A stretch of DNA of 64,000 bases from Bacteroidales bacterium (lineage in GTDB: Bacteria; Bacteroidota; Bacteroidia; Bacteroidales; Bacteroidaceae), in the NCBI GenBank assembly GCA_015060905.1, contig SUXQ01000010.1, forward strand, positions 1 through 64,000, given 5' to 3'. Shown here piece by piece: positions 10,202-20,930 of the stretch. A model generated the notes under the pieces. That model saw nothing but the letters and a program-made list of their open reading frames with translations. It searched no databases and was not told the origin of the DNA. The translations under genes were made by a program, and so were the position numbers. Position 1 is the stretch's first letter. Each line of letters starts with the position of its first letter.

Positions 10202-10274
10202 CAAATATAGTAAAAACGAGCGAGAAATAAGAAGTTTACTTCGATATTTCTTACAGCGAGTGATGTATATATTC
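10202..10274. repeat. 73-bp direct repeat with internal dyad, copy 2
   Basis: Nearly identical to 10119-10191; period 83 bp. Confidence 0.9.
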
Positions 10275-10355
10275 TATAAATATGGCAAAAGAGGAGCGAA
10301 GAAAAAAAATACGTTCACTTGTTATTTATTCCGAACCACATCAATACCAAACAAA

Positions 10356-10386
10356 AAGATGGAGTTTCAATAAAAAACTCCATCTT
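10356..10386 (-). terminator. terminator for AsmA-family gene
   Basis: Minus strand AAGATGGAGTTT-loop-AAACTCCATCTT followed by TTTGTTTGG. Confidence 0.75.
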
Positions 10387-10411
10387 ATAAAATATTCACA
10401 TTATAAACTAT

Positions 10412-12913
10412 TTACTTCTTCTTCAAAAGATCAAGAGCTTTGTTAAGCAGCTTGCTTTTTGTATCAGTTTTTGTAGCAGTGCTATCCGTAGAAGCCTCTT
10501 CCGAGTCTGTTCCTAAAAGTTTGTTCGCGAGTTTTTCCACAGCATTGCTCGCAGCCTTCTTGGCAAGACTCTCCATGTCTATGCTCACCTTAGGCGAAGT
10601 AAATGTACCGCCGATATTCATATCCACAGTGCCCAACTGCGAAACAGCACCGGCACTTGCCGGAATTGTAATTTCACCCTTGTAGTCAATACTCTGGTCA
10701 AGTCCTGTCGAGCCGGAGAGATTCATCTTGTAATCACCCAATGTAATGTCGAAAGGTTTTGTATTTATTCGGCCATCGGCAATAGAAAATTCTATATTAA
10801 GATTCTTCACCTTTGTCTCTTTCAACGAGGGTTTCTTTACAATATCCGCAACCATGTCTATCGCTTTTACACCACTGAGACTAAGGTCCTTTGTCGAAAG
10901 GTTTCCGCTACCGGTAAGCGTATTTATTACAGGGCTCATATTATCGTCAAGCTGTGTATTTACTTTTATGCTACCAGAGAAATCACCTTTGAGGCCCGCG
11001 AAAATGGGAGCCAATTGTTGCACCATGTCAAGGTCGCGATAAGCCTCGGCGAAGCCTATTTCTTTCAGGCTGAAGCCTGCGTTTAAGCCGGGAGCAGCAT
11101 TTTCGGGAGTAGCATACGAGCCGTTCACGACAACCGAGCCACCCATAGTATTCAGCGACAGATTCTGCATATCCACCTTACTGTTTTTAACTACAAGCAA
11201 TCCGTTTATGTTGTTGAACTTCATTTTGTTCATCAACACCTCTTTCATTGCAACCTGCATGCGGAAGTCAATATTACCGGGAATTTTTATTATTCCCATT
11301 GAGGTTGTATCGGCAACACTCTCTTCGACAACAGCACTGTCACCGGCGGTCATAAAATCATTAAGGTCGAACTTGTTGCTGGTAATGTTCAAAGAACCTT
11401 TGATTGTTGTTCCTTTAAGCGCATAGCCTATATAATTCTCAAACTGACTGTCAAAAGTAAGGTCGTTCGAGCCGATATTTACTGTTGTCTCGCTGAGTTT
11501 AAGATAGCGAGGGGTGAAGCTGAATGTAGATTTTTTAATCTCAACGTCGGGAATATTTTCCATCTGCAGCTTCATGTTGCTGAGGTTGATGTTACCCGAG
11601 GCCTGTATGCGGTCGTACAACTCCTTCTGAATGTAGGACATACAACCGTTAAGGCTCAAGTCTGCATTTACAAGGCCGTTAAGCTGCATATCTTCAAGAG
11701 GATAGACATCTTTTATCTTTCCAAGGTCGAGCTTACCTTTCGCTGTTACGTTAAAATTAAGGTCGCTGACAGGAGTTTTTACATCGGCTGTCATACTGAA
11801 GGGATTACCTGCCAATGTAAAATTAAAGGGGTTTACATTTATTGTCGTTGCGTCGATAGAGCCACCGGGATTTTTAACGCTGGCTGCGATATTTATATTG
11901 TCTACCCCGGCAGGAAGCGAGGGGTAACGGAACATCGCATTCTTCACATTCAGATTAACGTCAAACTGAGGCATTATGCTGTCGCCTATCATGCTACCTT
12001 TGGCGTATGCAGCAAGAGTAGCCTCGCCCGAAGTCTTTAGTCCGTCAAAATCTTTAGCGTATATTGCGGGTATCAACGAGAGTATCTCTTTGAAACTTAT
12101 TTCATTGGAATTAAGTTTAACATCCATGTCCATGCCCTTTTCGGTCATTGCCACCCATCCGTCGATGGTTGCGCGTATGGCGTTGAGCGACAAAGTATTC
12201 TCTTGCAACGTAAATTTATTTGCAACTAAGTCTGCATCTACGTTCATCTGCGCACCGATGGCAGCCTTGCTAAGGAAAGGAATTGCGCCCATGCGGAATG
12301 TTACCGATGGAGTTTCAGCATCGAGTTTAATGGTTGTACGCTCGCTGCCAAGGTCGCCGCTACATGTTGCATCGAGGTCTACTATTTCGGCGTACATTCC
12401 TGCCTGACGATCGTCGTAAACAAGCGACAGATTGTCAATGCCCAATTTTTTCAACTGTATACGTAAAGGAGCGCTTGCGCTGTCTGTCTGTTCTTCTGTG
12501 GTATCAGCAGTAATATCAGCCTTCATCACATCCCAATTAGGGCGACCATCTTCGAGCACTACAGCTTTTAATTTCGTATCGTCGATGATTATTTTGCTTA
12601 TCTCATAACCCGTATCGGCGAAGAGTGACGCTAAATTCACCGCAGCAGTCAATTCGCCAGCCTGAAGCAAAGTGTCATTTTCAAACTCGCCGACACCTTT
12701 CAACCAGAAATTCTCCAAGGTCACCGAAGCTTGTGGAAATTGGCTTAACAGGCTGATGTCCAGACTCTCAAAGTCGAACTGTGCATTAAGCAACTTATTA
12801 CCCTCTTGCTTTACCAATGTCTCTATTTTTCCTTTAAATGCCAAAGGAAGCACCATCAGAATGATGATTATTGCTACAATCGTAGCACCCACAATTTTAA
12901 TTACTTTTTTCAT
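10412..12913 (-). CDS. AsmA-family outer-membrane biogenesis protein
   Basis: 833 aa, N-terminal TM, 'FDFESLDISLLSQFPQASVTLENFWLKG', AsmA-like C-terminal repeats ('GSGNLSTKDLSLSGVKAIDMV'). Confidence 0.85.
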   Translation of the reverse strand: MKKVIKIVGATIVAIIIILMVLPLAFKGKIETLVKQEGNKLLNAQFDFESLDISLLSQFPQASVTLENFWLKGVGEFENDTLLQAGELTAAVNLASLFADTGYEISKIIIDDTKLKAVVLEDGRPNWDVMKADITADTTEEQTDSASAPLRIQLKKLGIDNLSLVYDDRQAGMYAEIVDLDATCSGDLGSERTTIKLDAETPSVTFRMGAIPFLSKAAIGAQMNVDADLVANKFTLQENTLSLNAIRATIDGWVAMTEKGMDMDVKLNSNEISFKEILSLIPAIYAKDFDGLKTSGEATLAAYAKGSMIGDSIMPQFDVNLNVKNAMFRYPSLPAGVDNINIAASVKNPGGSIDATTINVNPFNFTLAGNPFSMTADVKTPVSDLNFNVTAKGKLDLGKIKDVYPLEDMQLNGLVNADLSLNGCMSYIQKELYDRIQASGNINLSNMKLQMENIPDVEIKKSTFSFTPRYLKLSETTVNIGSNDLTFDSQFENYIGYALKGTTIKGSLNITSNKFDLNDFMTAGDSAVVEESVADTTSMGIIKIPGNIDFRMQVAMKEVLMNKMKFNNINGLLVVKNSKVDMQNLSLNTMGGSVVVNGSYATPENAAPGLNAGFSLKEIGFAEAYRDLDMVQQLAPIFAGLKGDFSGSIKVNTQLDDNMSPVINTLTGSGNLSTKDLSLSGVKAIDMVADIVKKPSLKETKVKNLNIEFSIADGRINTKPFDITLGDYKMNLSGSTGLDQSIDYKGEITIPASAGAVSQLGTVDMNIGGTFTSPKVSIDMESLAKKAASNAVEKLANKLLGTDSEEASTDSTATKTDTKSKLLNKALDLLKKK

Positions 12914-13016
12914 ATATCTTATCTTAGCAGGTGCAAAGATAACAGAAATTTATCACACTATACTACGATTAATGCAAAGGAATTTTGTAACTTTGCTTAA
13001 AATAAATAAAAAGCAA

Positions 13017-14282
13017 ATGGAAAATATATACATAATAACAGCAATACTAATATTTTCAAGTATTGCATTAGCGATAATAATAAGAAAAAAGACAAGCACC
13101 ATTAAAGAAAAAGAAGAGATAATAGAACATTTAAAGCAAGAGCTTAACGCTGCAAACATCAAATACATTCAAGCCGAAGAGCGTCGCCTCTCGCAAAAAA
13201 ACATATTAGAGCAAGAGCGAAAGAACAACATACTGATGATTGAAGAGATAAAATCACAAAATAACCTTGCTCTTGAAAATATAAAAAACCAACTTGCACA
13301 GATAACCGAAAAAAACCTGAAAGAGAGAAGCGAAGAGCTAAAATCCACGAATATAGAACAAATCTCACACATTCTTAACCCCATGCAAGAGCAAATGAAA
13401 AGAATGGAAGAGAGCGTCAGAAACGTCAGCAGCAGTTCGGCCGAGCATAAAGCATCAATAGAAAAGACCATTGAAGGCCTTGCCCAGCAGACAATAAAAG
13501 TAGGCGAACAGGCCGACGAACTTGCAAAAGCCCTTAAAAACAACAGCAAAGTACAGGGCGATTGGGGCGAGCAACTGTTGGAAACAATCCTCGACAACAG
13601 CGGCCTGCGCAAAGGATACGAATATACCACCCAAGAAAATTTCAAGGACGGAAAAAAAGACCTGCGCCCCGATGTTATAATACATTGTCCCGGAAACAGA
13701 AACATAATAATAGACTCGAAAGTATCCCTTACCGCATACGTCGATTATCTTGCAAGCGAAACAAAAGAGGAGGCCGAAAGACTCTCCAAAGCAAACAAAG
13801 ACTCCGTAAAAAAACACATTGACGAACTTTCAGCAAAAAACTACACAAAACTTGTAGAAAATACTATTTCGCACGTGCTTATGTTCATCCCCAACGAAGG
13901 AAGCTACATTCTGGCCCTGCGCAACGACCCGCAGTTGGGACAATATGCCTACAAAAAAGGAATACTTCTCATAAACCCCACAAACCTGATGATAGCCCTG
14001 CAACTAATCTACAACATCTGGCAAAGTGAAAAACAGGCAAAAAATGTCGAGAAAGTGATAAAAGAGAGCGAGCTTTTATACGAAAAATTCGTAAACTTCT
14101 CGGAAAATTGGGGCAAAATAAAAGAGAATTTAGAGGACACATTGACCCTATACGACAAAGCCGACAAACAACTATACGAAGGAAACGGCAACATTGTAAG
14201 AAGGCTCGAGAAACTGAAAGAATTGGGAATTATCCCCAAAAAGAATATCCCCGAAACAATGCTCACAAAAGCCAAAGAGTAA
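13017..14282 (+). CDS. rmuC: RmuC-family DNA recombination protein
   Basis: N-terminal TM, coiled coil, 'VQGDWGEQLLETILDNSGLRKGYEYTTQ', 'RPDVIIHCPGNRNIIIDSKVSLTAY', 'FIPNEGSYILAL'. ORF track start 12672 overlaps asmA; ATG 13017 preferred. Confidence 0.93.
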   Translation: MENIYIITAILIFSSIALAIIIRKKTSTIKEKEEIIEHLKQELNAANIKYIQAEERRLSQKNILEQERKNNILMIEEIKSQNNLALENIKNQLAQITEKNLKERSEELKSTNIEQISHILNPMQEQMKRMEESVRNVSSSSAEHKASIEKTIEGLAQQTIKVGEQADELAKALKNNSKVQGDWGEQLLETILDNSGLRKGYEYTTQENFKDGKKDLRPDVIIHCPGNRNIIIDSKVSLTAYVDYLASETKEEAERLSKANKDSVKKHIDELSAKNYTKLVENTISHVLMFIPNEGSYILALRNDPQLGQYAYKKGILLINPTNLMIALQLIYNIWQSEKQAKNVEKVIKESELLYEKFVNFSENWGKIKENLEDTLTLYDKADKQLYEGNGNIVRRLEKLKELGIIPKKNIPETMLTKAKE

Positions 14283-14454
14283 GTTCGGGCACTTTTTTTA
14301 GCAATCTTACGAAAAAAAATAAAAAACACAAAAAGCAAATAAACTTAAAATTTAGCGTTAATAATAATAGAGGAACACTTCTTTCAACTAAATATTTAAA
14401 ATCAACAACAGTAAATACACTTGTTGGTATTTTTTTAAAAGAACATATAAAAAT

Positions 14455-15519
14455 ATGATAAAAGATATTGCCGTACCTACAACTGCATTAATTGTATCAT
14501 TTTTAACAGTTTTACTATTACACCCGCAGTTGGTGAAATTTGCGTTACGCAAAGAAATAGTAGACAAGCCTAACGCCCGACGACTTAACAGAGCTTTAGT
14601 ACCGGTATTGGGCGGAGTGGGCGTATATGCAGGTTTTACAGCGGCATTATGTGCCTGCAATGCAATATTCAATATAGAAATATCAATGGCAAGCTTTGCT
14701 GCAATAACAATGATGCTGTCCATAGGCTTTATTGACGACATAAAAGACTTGAGCCCAAAAACAAAATTCATGGTTCAAATATCTGCAATAGTAATTTTAA
14801 TAGCCTGTTGCAACCTGAAAATAGACAACCTATACGGCATTTTCGGAATACACGAAATTCCCGACTATATATCAATTCCATTGACAATATTCGCATGCGT
14901 CGGACTAATAAACGCAATAAACCTTATTGACGGCATTGACGGACTATCGTCGGGGTACAGCATTGCAGCAGGAATACTATTCTGCATATATGGATACACA
15001 CACGACAACCATTTGAACACCCTTATCGCAATAGCAACAATAGGGGCATTGATTCCATTTTTTGTATACAATGTCTTTGGCAAAAAAAATAAGATGTTCA
15101 TAGGAGACGCAGGCTCACACTTTCTTGGAATAATATTCTGCCTGCTAACATTAAACGTAATACATCCCGGCGACACAAACAGCGACACATTAAGCAGCAG
15201 CGGATACATTCCTTTCTGTCTGGCAGTAATGGCACATCCGGTAATGGACACCTTGCGAGTAATGACCATGCGAATATGCAACGGAAATTCTCCATTCAAA
15301 GCCGATAAGACCCATCTGCACCATGCAATAATAAACACAGGACTCAGCCATCTTAAAACAACACTTTTGATAATAGCACTTAATCTTATTGTTGTAGCAG
15401 CATGGTACCTGACCTATATAACCGGTCAATCGGCAACAACACAATTACTTGTAACACTATGCGTGGCAAGCATAACCATAATAGCCCCATACTTTATTCT
15501 TAAAAACAAACAGCCTTAA
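14455..15519 (+). CDS. MraY/WecA-family undecaprenyl-phosphate sugar-1-phosphate transferase
   Basis: 'NLIDGIDGLSSGYSIAAG', 'MFIGDAGSHFLG', 'PFKADKTHLHH' typical of WecA/TagO-type GT4 transferases. Confidence 0.92.
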   Translation: MIKDIAVPTTALIVSFLTVLLLHPQLVKFALRKEIVDKPNARRLNRALVPVLGGVGVYAGFTAALCACNAIFNIEISMASFAAITMMLSIGFIDDIKDLSPKTKFMVQISAIVILIACCNLKIDNLYGIFGIHEIPDYISIPLTIFACVGLINAINLIDGIDGLSSGYSIAAGILFCIYGYTHDNHLNTLIAIATIGALIPFFVYNVFGKKNKMFIGDAGSHFLGIIFCLLTLNVIHPGDTNSDTLSSSGYIPFCLAVMAHPVMDTLRVMTMRICNGNSPFKADKTHLHHAIINTGLSHLKTTLLIIALNLIVVAAWYLTYITGQSATTQLLVTLCVASITIIAPYFILKNKQP

Positions 15520-15561
15520 AGCAAGGATATAAAAAAGTTGCAGACTGACTTTAATTAATAA

Positions 15562-15590
15562 AATATGAGGCTCATTACGAACCTCATATT
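15562..15590. terminator. stem-loop between convergent genes
   Basis: AATATGAGG-N11-CCTCATATT. Confidence 0.5.
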
Positions 15591-15606
15591 ATACATACAA
15601 GCATTT

Positions 15607-16023
15607 TTAGTCCTCAAAATCAAACTCCTCGAAGTCAAAGTCTGCGGCACTGTCGATAAAGTCATCCATGCTGCGACGCTCTTTCTTCGTGGGACGTCCC
15701 GTACCACGTGCACGGTCGATAAAGCCACTTATTCGGCTCATTTCCAATGCCTCATACTGTTCGGCGGGAGTAACATTCTCCATAAGCTCGGGCACAAGCT
15801 TGGCACCCACACGATTCTCGGCACACTGAAGAACCTTAAAAGAGTAAGTTATCGGCGATTTTTTCACTTGAACAATGTCCCCTACACGCACCGCGAAGGA
15901 GGGCTTTACAGCCTTGTCGCGCACCATTATATGCCCTTTCTTGCACGCATCGGCAGCAATGCTGCGAGTCTTATAGATGCGCACCGCCCACAACCATTTA
16001 TCTATACGAGCCTGATTGTTCAT
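15607..16023 (-). CDS. S4-domain RNA-binding protein (Hsp15-like)
   Basis: '[46 protein letters not shown]' S4 domain. Confidence 0.92.
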   Translation of the reverse strand: MNNQARIDKWLWAVRIYKTRSIAADACKKGHIMVRDKAVKPSFAVRVGDIVQVKKSPITYSFKVLQCAENRVGAKLVPELMENVTPAEQYEALEMSRISGFIDRARGTGRPTKKERRSMDDFIDSAADFDFEEFDFED

Positions 16024-16607
16024 TTTGCAGCACTACCCTTTTGATTATAAACATTCATTGTGCGGGCAAGCCCTATGTGGCAGAAACTTTTTATAATCTC
16101 CACAGCAACAGGTACCTGTTCATCAATAACAGGCTGTTCGTCGGCAGCATCGAAAGTTCCAAGCACAAACTGCACCTGACGTCCCTTGCCAAAATCGTTA
16201 CCAACGCCGAAACGCAATCTTGCATACGCCGTTGTTCCCAGCGTGGCAGCAATATGCTTCAGTCCATTGTGTCCACCGTCGCTACCCTGTCCTTTCAAGC
16301 GCAAAGTCCCCAACGGCAAGGCAATATCATCGACGATAATAAGCACATTCTCCAAAGGAATCTTTTCTGCCTGCATCCAATAACGGACAGCATTGCCACT
16401 GAGATTCATATAGGTCGAAGGCTTCAACAGCACCAAACGATGGCCACGCATAGAAACCTCGGCCACATAGCCGTAGCGGCGGTCGCTAAAAACAGTATTG
16501 GACGCCTTTGCAAAAGCGTCCAATACTGTAAAGCCTATATTGTGGCGGGTATTCTCGTACTCTCGTCCGATATTTCCCAATCCGACAATCAAATACTTCA
16601 TTTTCAA
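16020..16607 (-). CDS. pth: aminoacyl-tRNA (peptidyl-tRNA) hydrolase
   Basis: '[23 protein letters not shown]', '[10 protein letters not shown]', '[27 protein letters not shown]'. Start may be 16601. Confidence 0.96.
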   Translation of the reverse strand: MKMKYLIVGLGNIGREYENTRHNIGFTVLDAFAKASNTVFSDRRYGYVAEVSMRGHRLVLLKPSTYMNLSGNAVRYWMQAEKIPLENVLIIVDDIALPLGTLRLKGQGSDGGHNGLKHIAATLGTTAYARLRFGVGNDFGKGRQVQFVLGTFDAADEQPVIDEQVPVAVEIIKSFCHIGLARTMNVYNQKGSAAK

Positions 16608-16621
16608 AAATTTTTAGTTGC

Positions 16622-17221
16622 TTACTTCTTTGCAGCAGCAGCGGCAGCAGCCTGAGAAGCACGTGTAGTCTTAACTGCGCAAACAAGAGCCTCTTTGGGA
16701 GTTACAAGCTCAAGGTTCTCAAATGAAAGTTCGCCAACCTTGATAGACTTACCAAGCTCCAAAGATGTTACGTCGATAATCAACTTCTCGGGGATGTTTG
16801 TGTAGAGAGCCTTAACTTTAAGACGACGCTGCAACTGAACGAGCTTACCACCGGCACGTACACCTTCGGCAAGACCTTCAAGTTTAACGGGAACAGCCAT
16901 CACGATGGGTTTCTCCTCTGTAATTTCGTAAAAATCTACGTGAAGAACATTGTCCTTTACAGGGTGGAACTGAATCTCGCGCATAACAGCCTTAACAGGT
17001 TTCTCGTCGATTGTAAGCTCAACAACAAAAATGTCGGGAGAGTAAATCAACTTGCGGAGACCCTCTGCGGGTACGCTGAAAGCTGTTGCAACAGGATTAC
17101 CATTCTCGTCTTTTTTCTCGCCATAAAGACAGCAGGGCACCAAACCCTCTTTACGCAATGCGTTAGTAGCGCGTTTGCCTACCTCGGCTCTGCTTGAGCC
17201 ATTTACACTGATTGTTTTCAT
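16622..17221 (-). CDS. rplY: 50S ribosomal protein L25/Ctc
   Basis: 'GKRATNALRKEGLVPCCLYG', 'HVDFYEI', CTC C-terminal domain; next to pth. Confidence 0.95.
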   Translation of the reverse strand: MKTISVNGSSRAEVGKRATNALRKEGLVPCCLYGEKKDENGNPVATAFSVPAEGLRKLIYSPDIFVVELTIDEKPVKAVMREIQFHPVKDNVLHVDFYEITEEKPIVMAVPVKLEGLAEGVRAGGKLVQLQRRLKVKALYTNIPEKLIIDVTSLELGKSIKVGELSFENLELVTPKEALVCAVKTTRASQAAAAAAAKK

Positions 17222-17299
17222 GTTAAAAATGTGTTACTCTAAATTAAGATTAATACTTTTGCTTAATTCGCCATCACACGATGCCCAAAAAAGCGACCG

Positions 17300-17330
17300 C
17301 AAAGATACGCATTTTCCGGCAAACTGCAAA
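17300..17330 (-). promoter_or_regulatory. Bacteroidetes housekeeping promoter for rplY
   Basis: Minus strand TTTG-N19-TATCTTTG (CAAAGATA at 17300-17307, CAAA at 17327-17330). Confidence 0.7.
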
Positions 17331-17375
17331 ATATTTTACAACCTTTTTAAAAAATCAAATAAACATCAAGATTAT

Positions 17376-17744
17376 TTAAAAATCAATATCTATTTTTATA
17401 CTATCTTCAGACTTTTCATTCTCGGGAGCAGCATCGTATGTGCGAGGCTGATATTCACCCTGTGCCGCAACAACAAAATCAATGGCACTGCGCAAACTTG
17501 TTGCAAATTTTTCAAAATCCTCGCGATAGAGGAATATTTTGTGCTTCTCGAATGTCACAGTAGCATCATCCCCCTCGCCCGACACAACTTTTTTACTTTC
17601 GGTAATCGAAAGATACATCTCATCCTTGCGATTCTTTTTCACGTCAATGTAATAAATTCTCTTACCGGCTTTGATGGCTTGTGAAAAGACTATCTCCTTT
17701 TCATTGTCGCCCATTCCGCTCTTTTTGTAGTCTTCCATCGTCAA
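17376..17744 (-). CDS. DUF3276 (PUR-alpha-like) family protein
   Basis: 'KEIVFSQAIKAGKRIYYIDVKKNRKDEMYLSITESKK...KHKIFLYREDFEKF'. Confidence 0.85.
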   Translation of the reverse strand: MTMEDYKKSGMGDNEKEIVFSQAIKAGKRIYYIDVKKNRKDEMYLSITESKKVVSGEGDDATVTFEKHKIFLYREDFEKFATSLRSAIDFVVAAQGEYQPRTYDAAPENEKSEDSIKIDIDF

Positions 17745-17952
17745 TAGTTTGTGTTAAAAATTAAATTCGCCCCAAATTTGAATATTTTTTTTCACATACA
17801 AGCAAAAAAAATAAAGAAAATTCATCAACCATTCAAAATTTATTTTGTTACAGAAAGAAAAAAAGTCCGGAGAAAAGAAAATGCAGATTTTGTTTGTAGT
17901 TGTCGCAAGAAAATGCGACCTTTGCAAACGAATCACAAGAGTGGTATTTTTT

Positions 17953-18876
17953 ATGATAAACAGAGTTCTCATCCGTCTTAAAGTCATTCAGGTAGTATAT
18001 GCCTATTATAAAAACTCCGGCAAAAGCATAAAAGCTGCCGAAGATGAAGTATTTTTCAGTTTGTCAAAGGCATACGACCTTTACAAATTCCTGTTGCTTC
18101 TTATAGTTGCCGTAACCCACTATGCAGCCGACCGTATCTCTTTCAATATGAGAAAAGTACGTCCCACCGAAGCAGACATTAATCCCAATCTGAAATTTGT
18201 AAACAACCGTCTGGCAGCGCAGATAGAGGCCAACGAAGAGCTTATAAAATTCAGCGAAAAGAGCAAGCTCGATTGGGTAAACTACTCGGACTTTTTGCGT
18301 CGTCTGCTCGACACAATAATCGAGAGTGATATTTATAAGGAGTATATGGCATCTGAAACATTTTCCTACGAAGAGGACCGCGAACTATGGCGCAAATTAT
18401 ACAAAAATTTCATCTTCAACAACGAAGAGCTTGACACACTTCTCGAAGAATTAAGCCTATATTGGAACGACGACAAGACCATTGTAGACACATTTGTGCT
18501 GAAAACCATCAAACGTTTCGACGAGAAAGAGGGCTCGCTGCAAAAACTTCTGCCCGAATACAAGGACGACGAAGATATTGAATATGCACACAAGCTTATA
18601 ACAGCAACCATACAAAATGCCGAAGAATATCGCACCATGATGAGCGAAAGTTCAAAGAATTGGGACATGTCACGTCTGGCATTCATGGATGTAATAATAA
18701 TGCAGACAGCACTTGCCGAAGCAATGACCTTCCCCGCAATCCCCCTGAGCGTAACACTCAACGAATACGTCGAAATTGCAAAATATTACAGCACCCCCAA
18801 GAGTAGTTCATTCATTAACGGCCTGCTCGACACAATAACAAAAAAACTGAGAAACGAAAATAAAATAAACAAGTAA
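17953..18876 (+). CDS. nusB: transcription antitermination protein NusB (long Bacteroidetes form)
   Basis: 'MINRVLIRLKVIQVVYAYY', C-terminal 'WDMSRLAFMDVIIMQTALAEAMTFPAIPLSVTLNEYVEIAKYYSTPKSSSFINGLLD'. Confidence 0.92.
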   Translation: MINRVLIRLKVIQVVYAYYKNSGKSIKAAEDEVFFSLSKAYDLYKFLLLLIVAVTHYAADRISFNMRKVRPTEADINPNLKFVNNRLAAQIEANEELIKFSEKSKLDWVNYSDFLRRLLDTIIESDIYKEYMASETFSYEEDRELWRKLYKNFIFNNEELDTLLEELSLYWNDDKTIVDTFVLKTIKRFDEKEGSLQKLLPEYKDDEDIEYAHKLITATIQNAEEYRTMMSESSKNWDMSRLAFMDVIIMQTALAEAMTFPAIPLSVTLNEYVEIAKYYSTPKSSSFINGLLDTITKKLRNENKINK

Positions 18877-18895
18877 CAAATAAAAAGAACTAATT

Positions 18896-19219
18896 ATGAG
18901 CACATTACTTAATGCAACAGGTGGCATACAAGCAATTTTAGGCAGCCCCCTCTTCATGTTTATCATCATCATAGCAATCATGTACTTCATGATGATTCGT
19001 CCCCAGCGCAAACGTCAGAAAGAGATTGAAAACTTCCGTCGCGGTCTTCAGACAGGACAGGATGTAATAACAAGCGGAGGCATCTACGGAAAAATCAAGA
19101 GCGTGGACGACACAACCGTAACAATAGAAATCGGCCACAATGTAAACATCCGCGTAGACAAAAACTGTGTTTATGCCGACCCCACAGCAATGCAGCAAGG
19201 TCAGCAGGCAGGTAAATAA
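18896..19219 (+). CDS. yajC: preprotein translocase subunit YajC
   Basis: 'MYFMMIRPQRKRQKEIENFRRGLQTGQDVITSGGIYGKI'. Confidence 0.95.
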   Translation: MSTLLNATGGIQAILGSPLFMFIIIIAIMYFMMIRPQRKRQKEIENFRRGLQTGQDVITSGGIYGKIKSVDDTTVTIEIGHNVNIRVDKNCVYADPTAMQQGQQAGK

Positions 19220-19245
19220 TATCCACTCAGTCAAAGACAAAAGCC

Positions 19246-20196
19246 TTGAAACTGAATATAAAAAATAAAAAGCTAATACCGGGAAGAGAATTTTTGCTCT
19301 TCCTGTTTTTCTTTTTCGTATCATGCTCATTGTGGTTGATGATGACCCTCAACAAATACTACGAAACAGAAATAAAAATCCCCCTGCGCGTAAAAAAGTT
19401 CCCCGACGAGCTATACGCAGTATCAACAAGCGACGAGCAGATAACAGTAAAACTGCGCGACCGAGGAACAACACTCTTCAACTACACAATGCAAACCTTC
19501 CTGCCAATAACAGTCGAATACAAAGACTTTTCCAAACAAAATGGCAGACTTACGCTATCCACCGGCGCAATAAAAAAACAGATAGCAGGGCAGTTCGCAA
19601 CATCAACAGAAATAATATCCCTATCGCCCGACTCCATAATATACTACACACAGGAGAGCACAAAAAAATACCCGATAGAGATTACAGGAGAAATATCCTC
19701 GGCCGTACAATACGAAATTGGAGAGATAAAAATCACCCCCGACTCAGTGTGGGTATTCGGTCCGCAATCGGCAACAGCCACCATGAACTTTATCTACACC
19801 GAGGCAATAAATAAGGCGGAACTACGCGACTCTCTCACCCTCAACGTAAAACTGCAAAGCCGAGAAGGAGTAAAATACAACCCCGAAAAAGTAAACATAA
19901 AAATACCCGTAACACCATACACCGAAAAATCGTTCGAGAAAAACATCAAAGGCGTAGGATTCCCATCAAACTACACACTTAAAGCATTCCCCTCCAAGGC
20001 AAAAGTAATATTCAACGTAAATACCACACAAATAGACTCTATACAAGCCAATGACTTTTCAATAGGAATAATGTATGGCGACATATACGGCAATAAATCG
20101 GACAGAGTAAAACTAACACTCCTGAAACACCCCGAAGGAGCGCGCAACATACGCATAGTCCCCAACGAAGTTGAATACCTTATAGAGCATCAATGA
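19246..20196 (+). CDS. YbbR-like domain protein
   Basis: Single N-terminal TM followed by YbbR-type repeats; located between yajC and coaE. Confidence 0.8.
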   Translation: MKLNIKNKKLIPGREFLLFLFFFFVSCSLWLMMTLNKYYETEIKIPLRVKKFPDELYAVSTSDEQITVKLRDRGTTLFNYTMQTFLPITVEYKDFSKQNGRLTLSTGAIKKQIAGQFATSTEIISLSPDSIIYYTQESTKKYPIEITGEISSAVQYEIGEIKITPDSVWVFGPQSATATMNFIYTEAINKAELRDSLTLNVKLQSREGVKYNPEKVNIKIPVTPYTEKSFEKNIKGVGFPSNYTLKAFPSKAKVIFNVNTTQIDSIQANDFSIGIMYGDIYGNKSDRVKLTLLKHPEGARNIRIVPNEVEYLIEHQ

Positions 20197-20786
20197 CCAC
20201 ACCCTATAAAATAGGCATTACCGGAAACATCGGCAGCGGTAAATCCATCGTATCGGCAATTTTGCGCACAATGGGAATACCCGTATACGACTGCGATACA
20301 GAAGCTAAAAGATTGATGCAACAAGATGACATTATACGCCGTCAGATAACAGAAGCCTTTGGCAAAGAATGTTACCTCCCCCACGAAGGACTAAACAAAA
20401 AACACCTTGCCAATATTATATTCAACGACCCGACAGCCCTGCAAAAAATAAACAGCATAGTCCATCCACGCGTAAAAGAAGACTTTACAAGCTGGAGCAA
20501 AAAACAAAAAAGCCCCATAGTGGCAATAGAATCGGCAATACTTTTTGAAGCAAAAATGCAAGACTGCGTAGATACAATCGCAGCCATATACGCCGACAGA
20601 GAAACATGCATACAACGCGCCTGCCTGCGCAGCAACACCACGCGCGAAGATATTGAGCAACGTCTCGACAAGCAGATACCCACCGAAACGATTATTGCAA
20701 AAAGCCAATATGCAATCTGCAACAACCCCGACACCCCCCTACTGCCACAAATAAACAAACTACTAACAGAAATACACAAAAGATAA
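20193..20786 (+). CDS. coaE: dephospho-CoA kinase
   Basis: 'KIGITGNIGSGKSIVSAILRTMGIPVYDCDTEAKRLM' P-loop; overlaps ybbR-like stop by 4 nt. Confidence 0.95.
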   Translation: MTTPYKIGITGNIGSGKSIVSAILRTMGIPVYDCDTEAKRLMQQDDIIRRQITEAFGKECYLPHEGLNKKHLANIIFNDPTALQKINSIVHPRVKEDFTSWSKKQKSPIVAIESAILFEAKMQDCVDTIAAIYADRETCIQRACLRSNTTREDIEQRLDKQIPTETIIAKSQYAICNNPDTPLLPQINKLLTEIHKR

Positions 20787-20852
20787 TAAAGGGATATACA
20801 ACCTATTTACTAAATATCCCCAAATAAAACTGTGAAATTACAGTTATAAAAT

Positions 20853-20883
20853 TTTGTAATACCGTTTCACTATTGTATTTTTG
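20853..20883 (+). promoter_or_regulatory. Bacteroidetes housekeeping promoter
   Basis: TTTG-N19-TATTTTTG upstream of ATG 20931. Confidence 0.72.
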
Positions 20884-20930
20884 CACGCGACAAAAAACAA
20901 ATAAAATAAAAACAAAAAAACACAAATACT

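Noticed and set aside
10119-10274. Possible CRISPR array
   Set aside because: Only two long repeat units with a 10-bp gap and no cas genes.
12988-12995. TAACTTTG as a -7 element for rmuC
   Set aside because: No TTTG-like -33 box at 19-21 nt; not supported enough to annotate.
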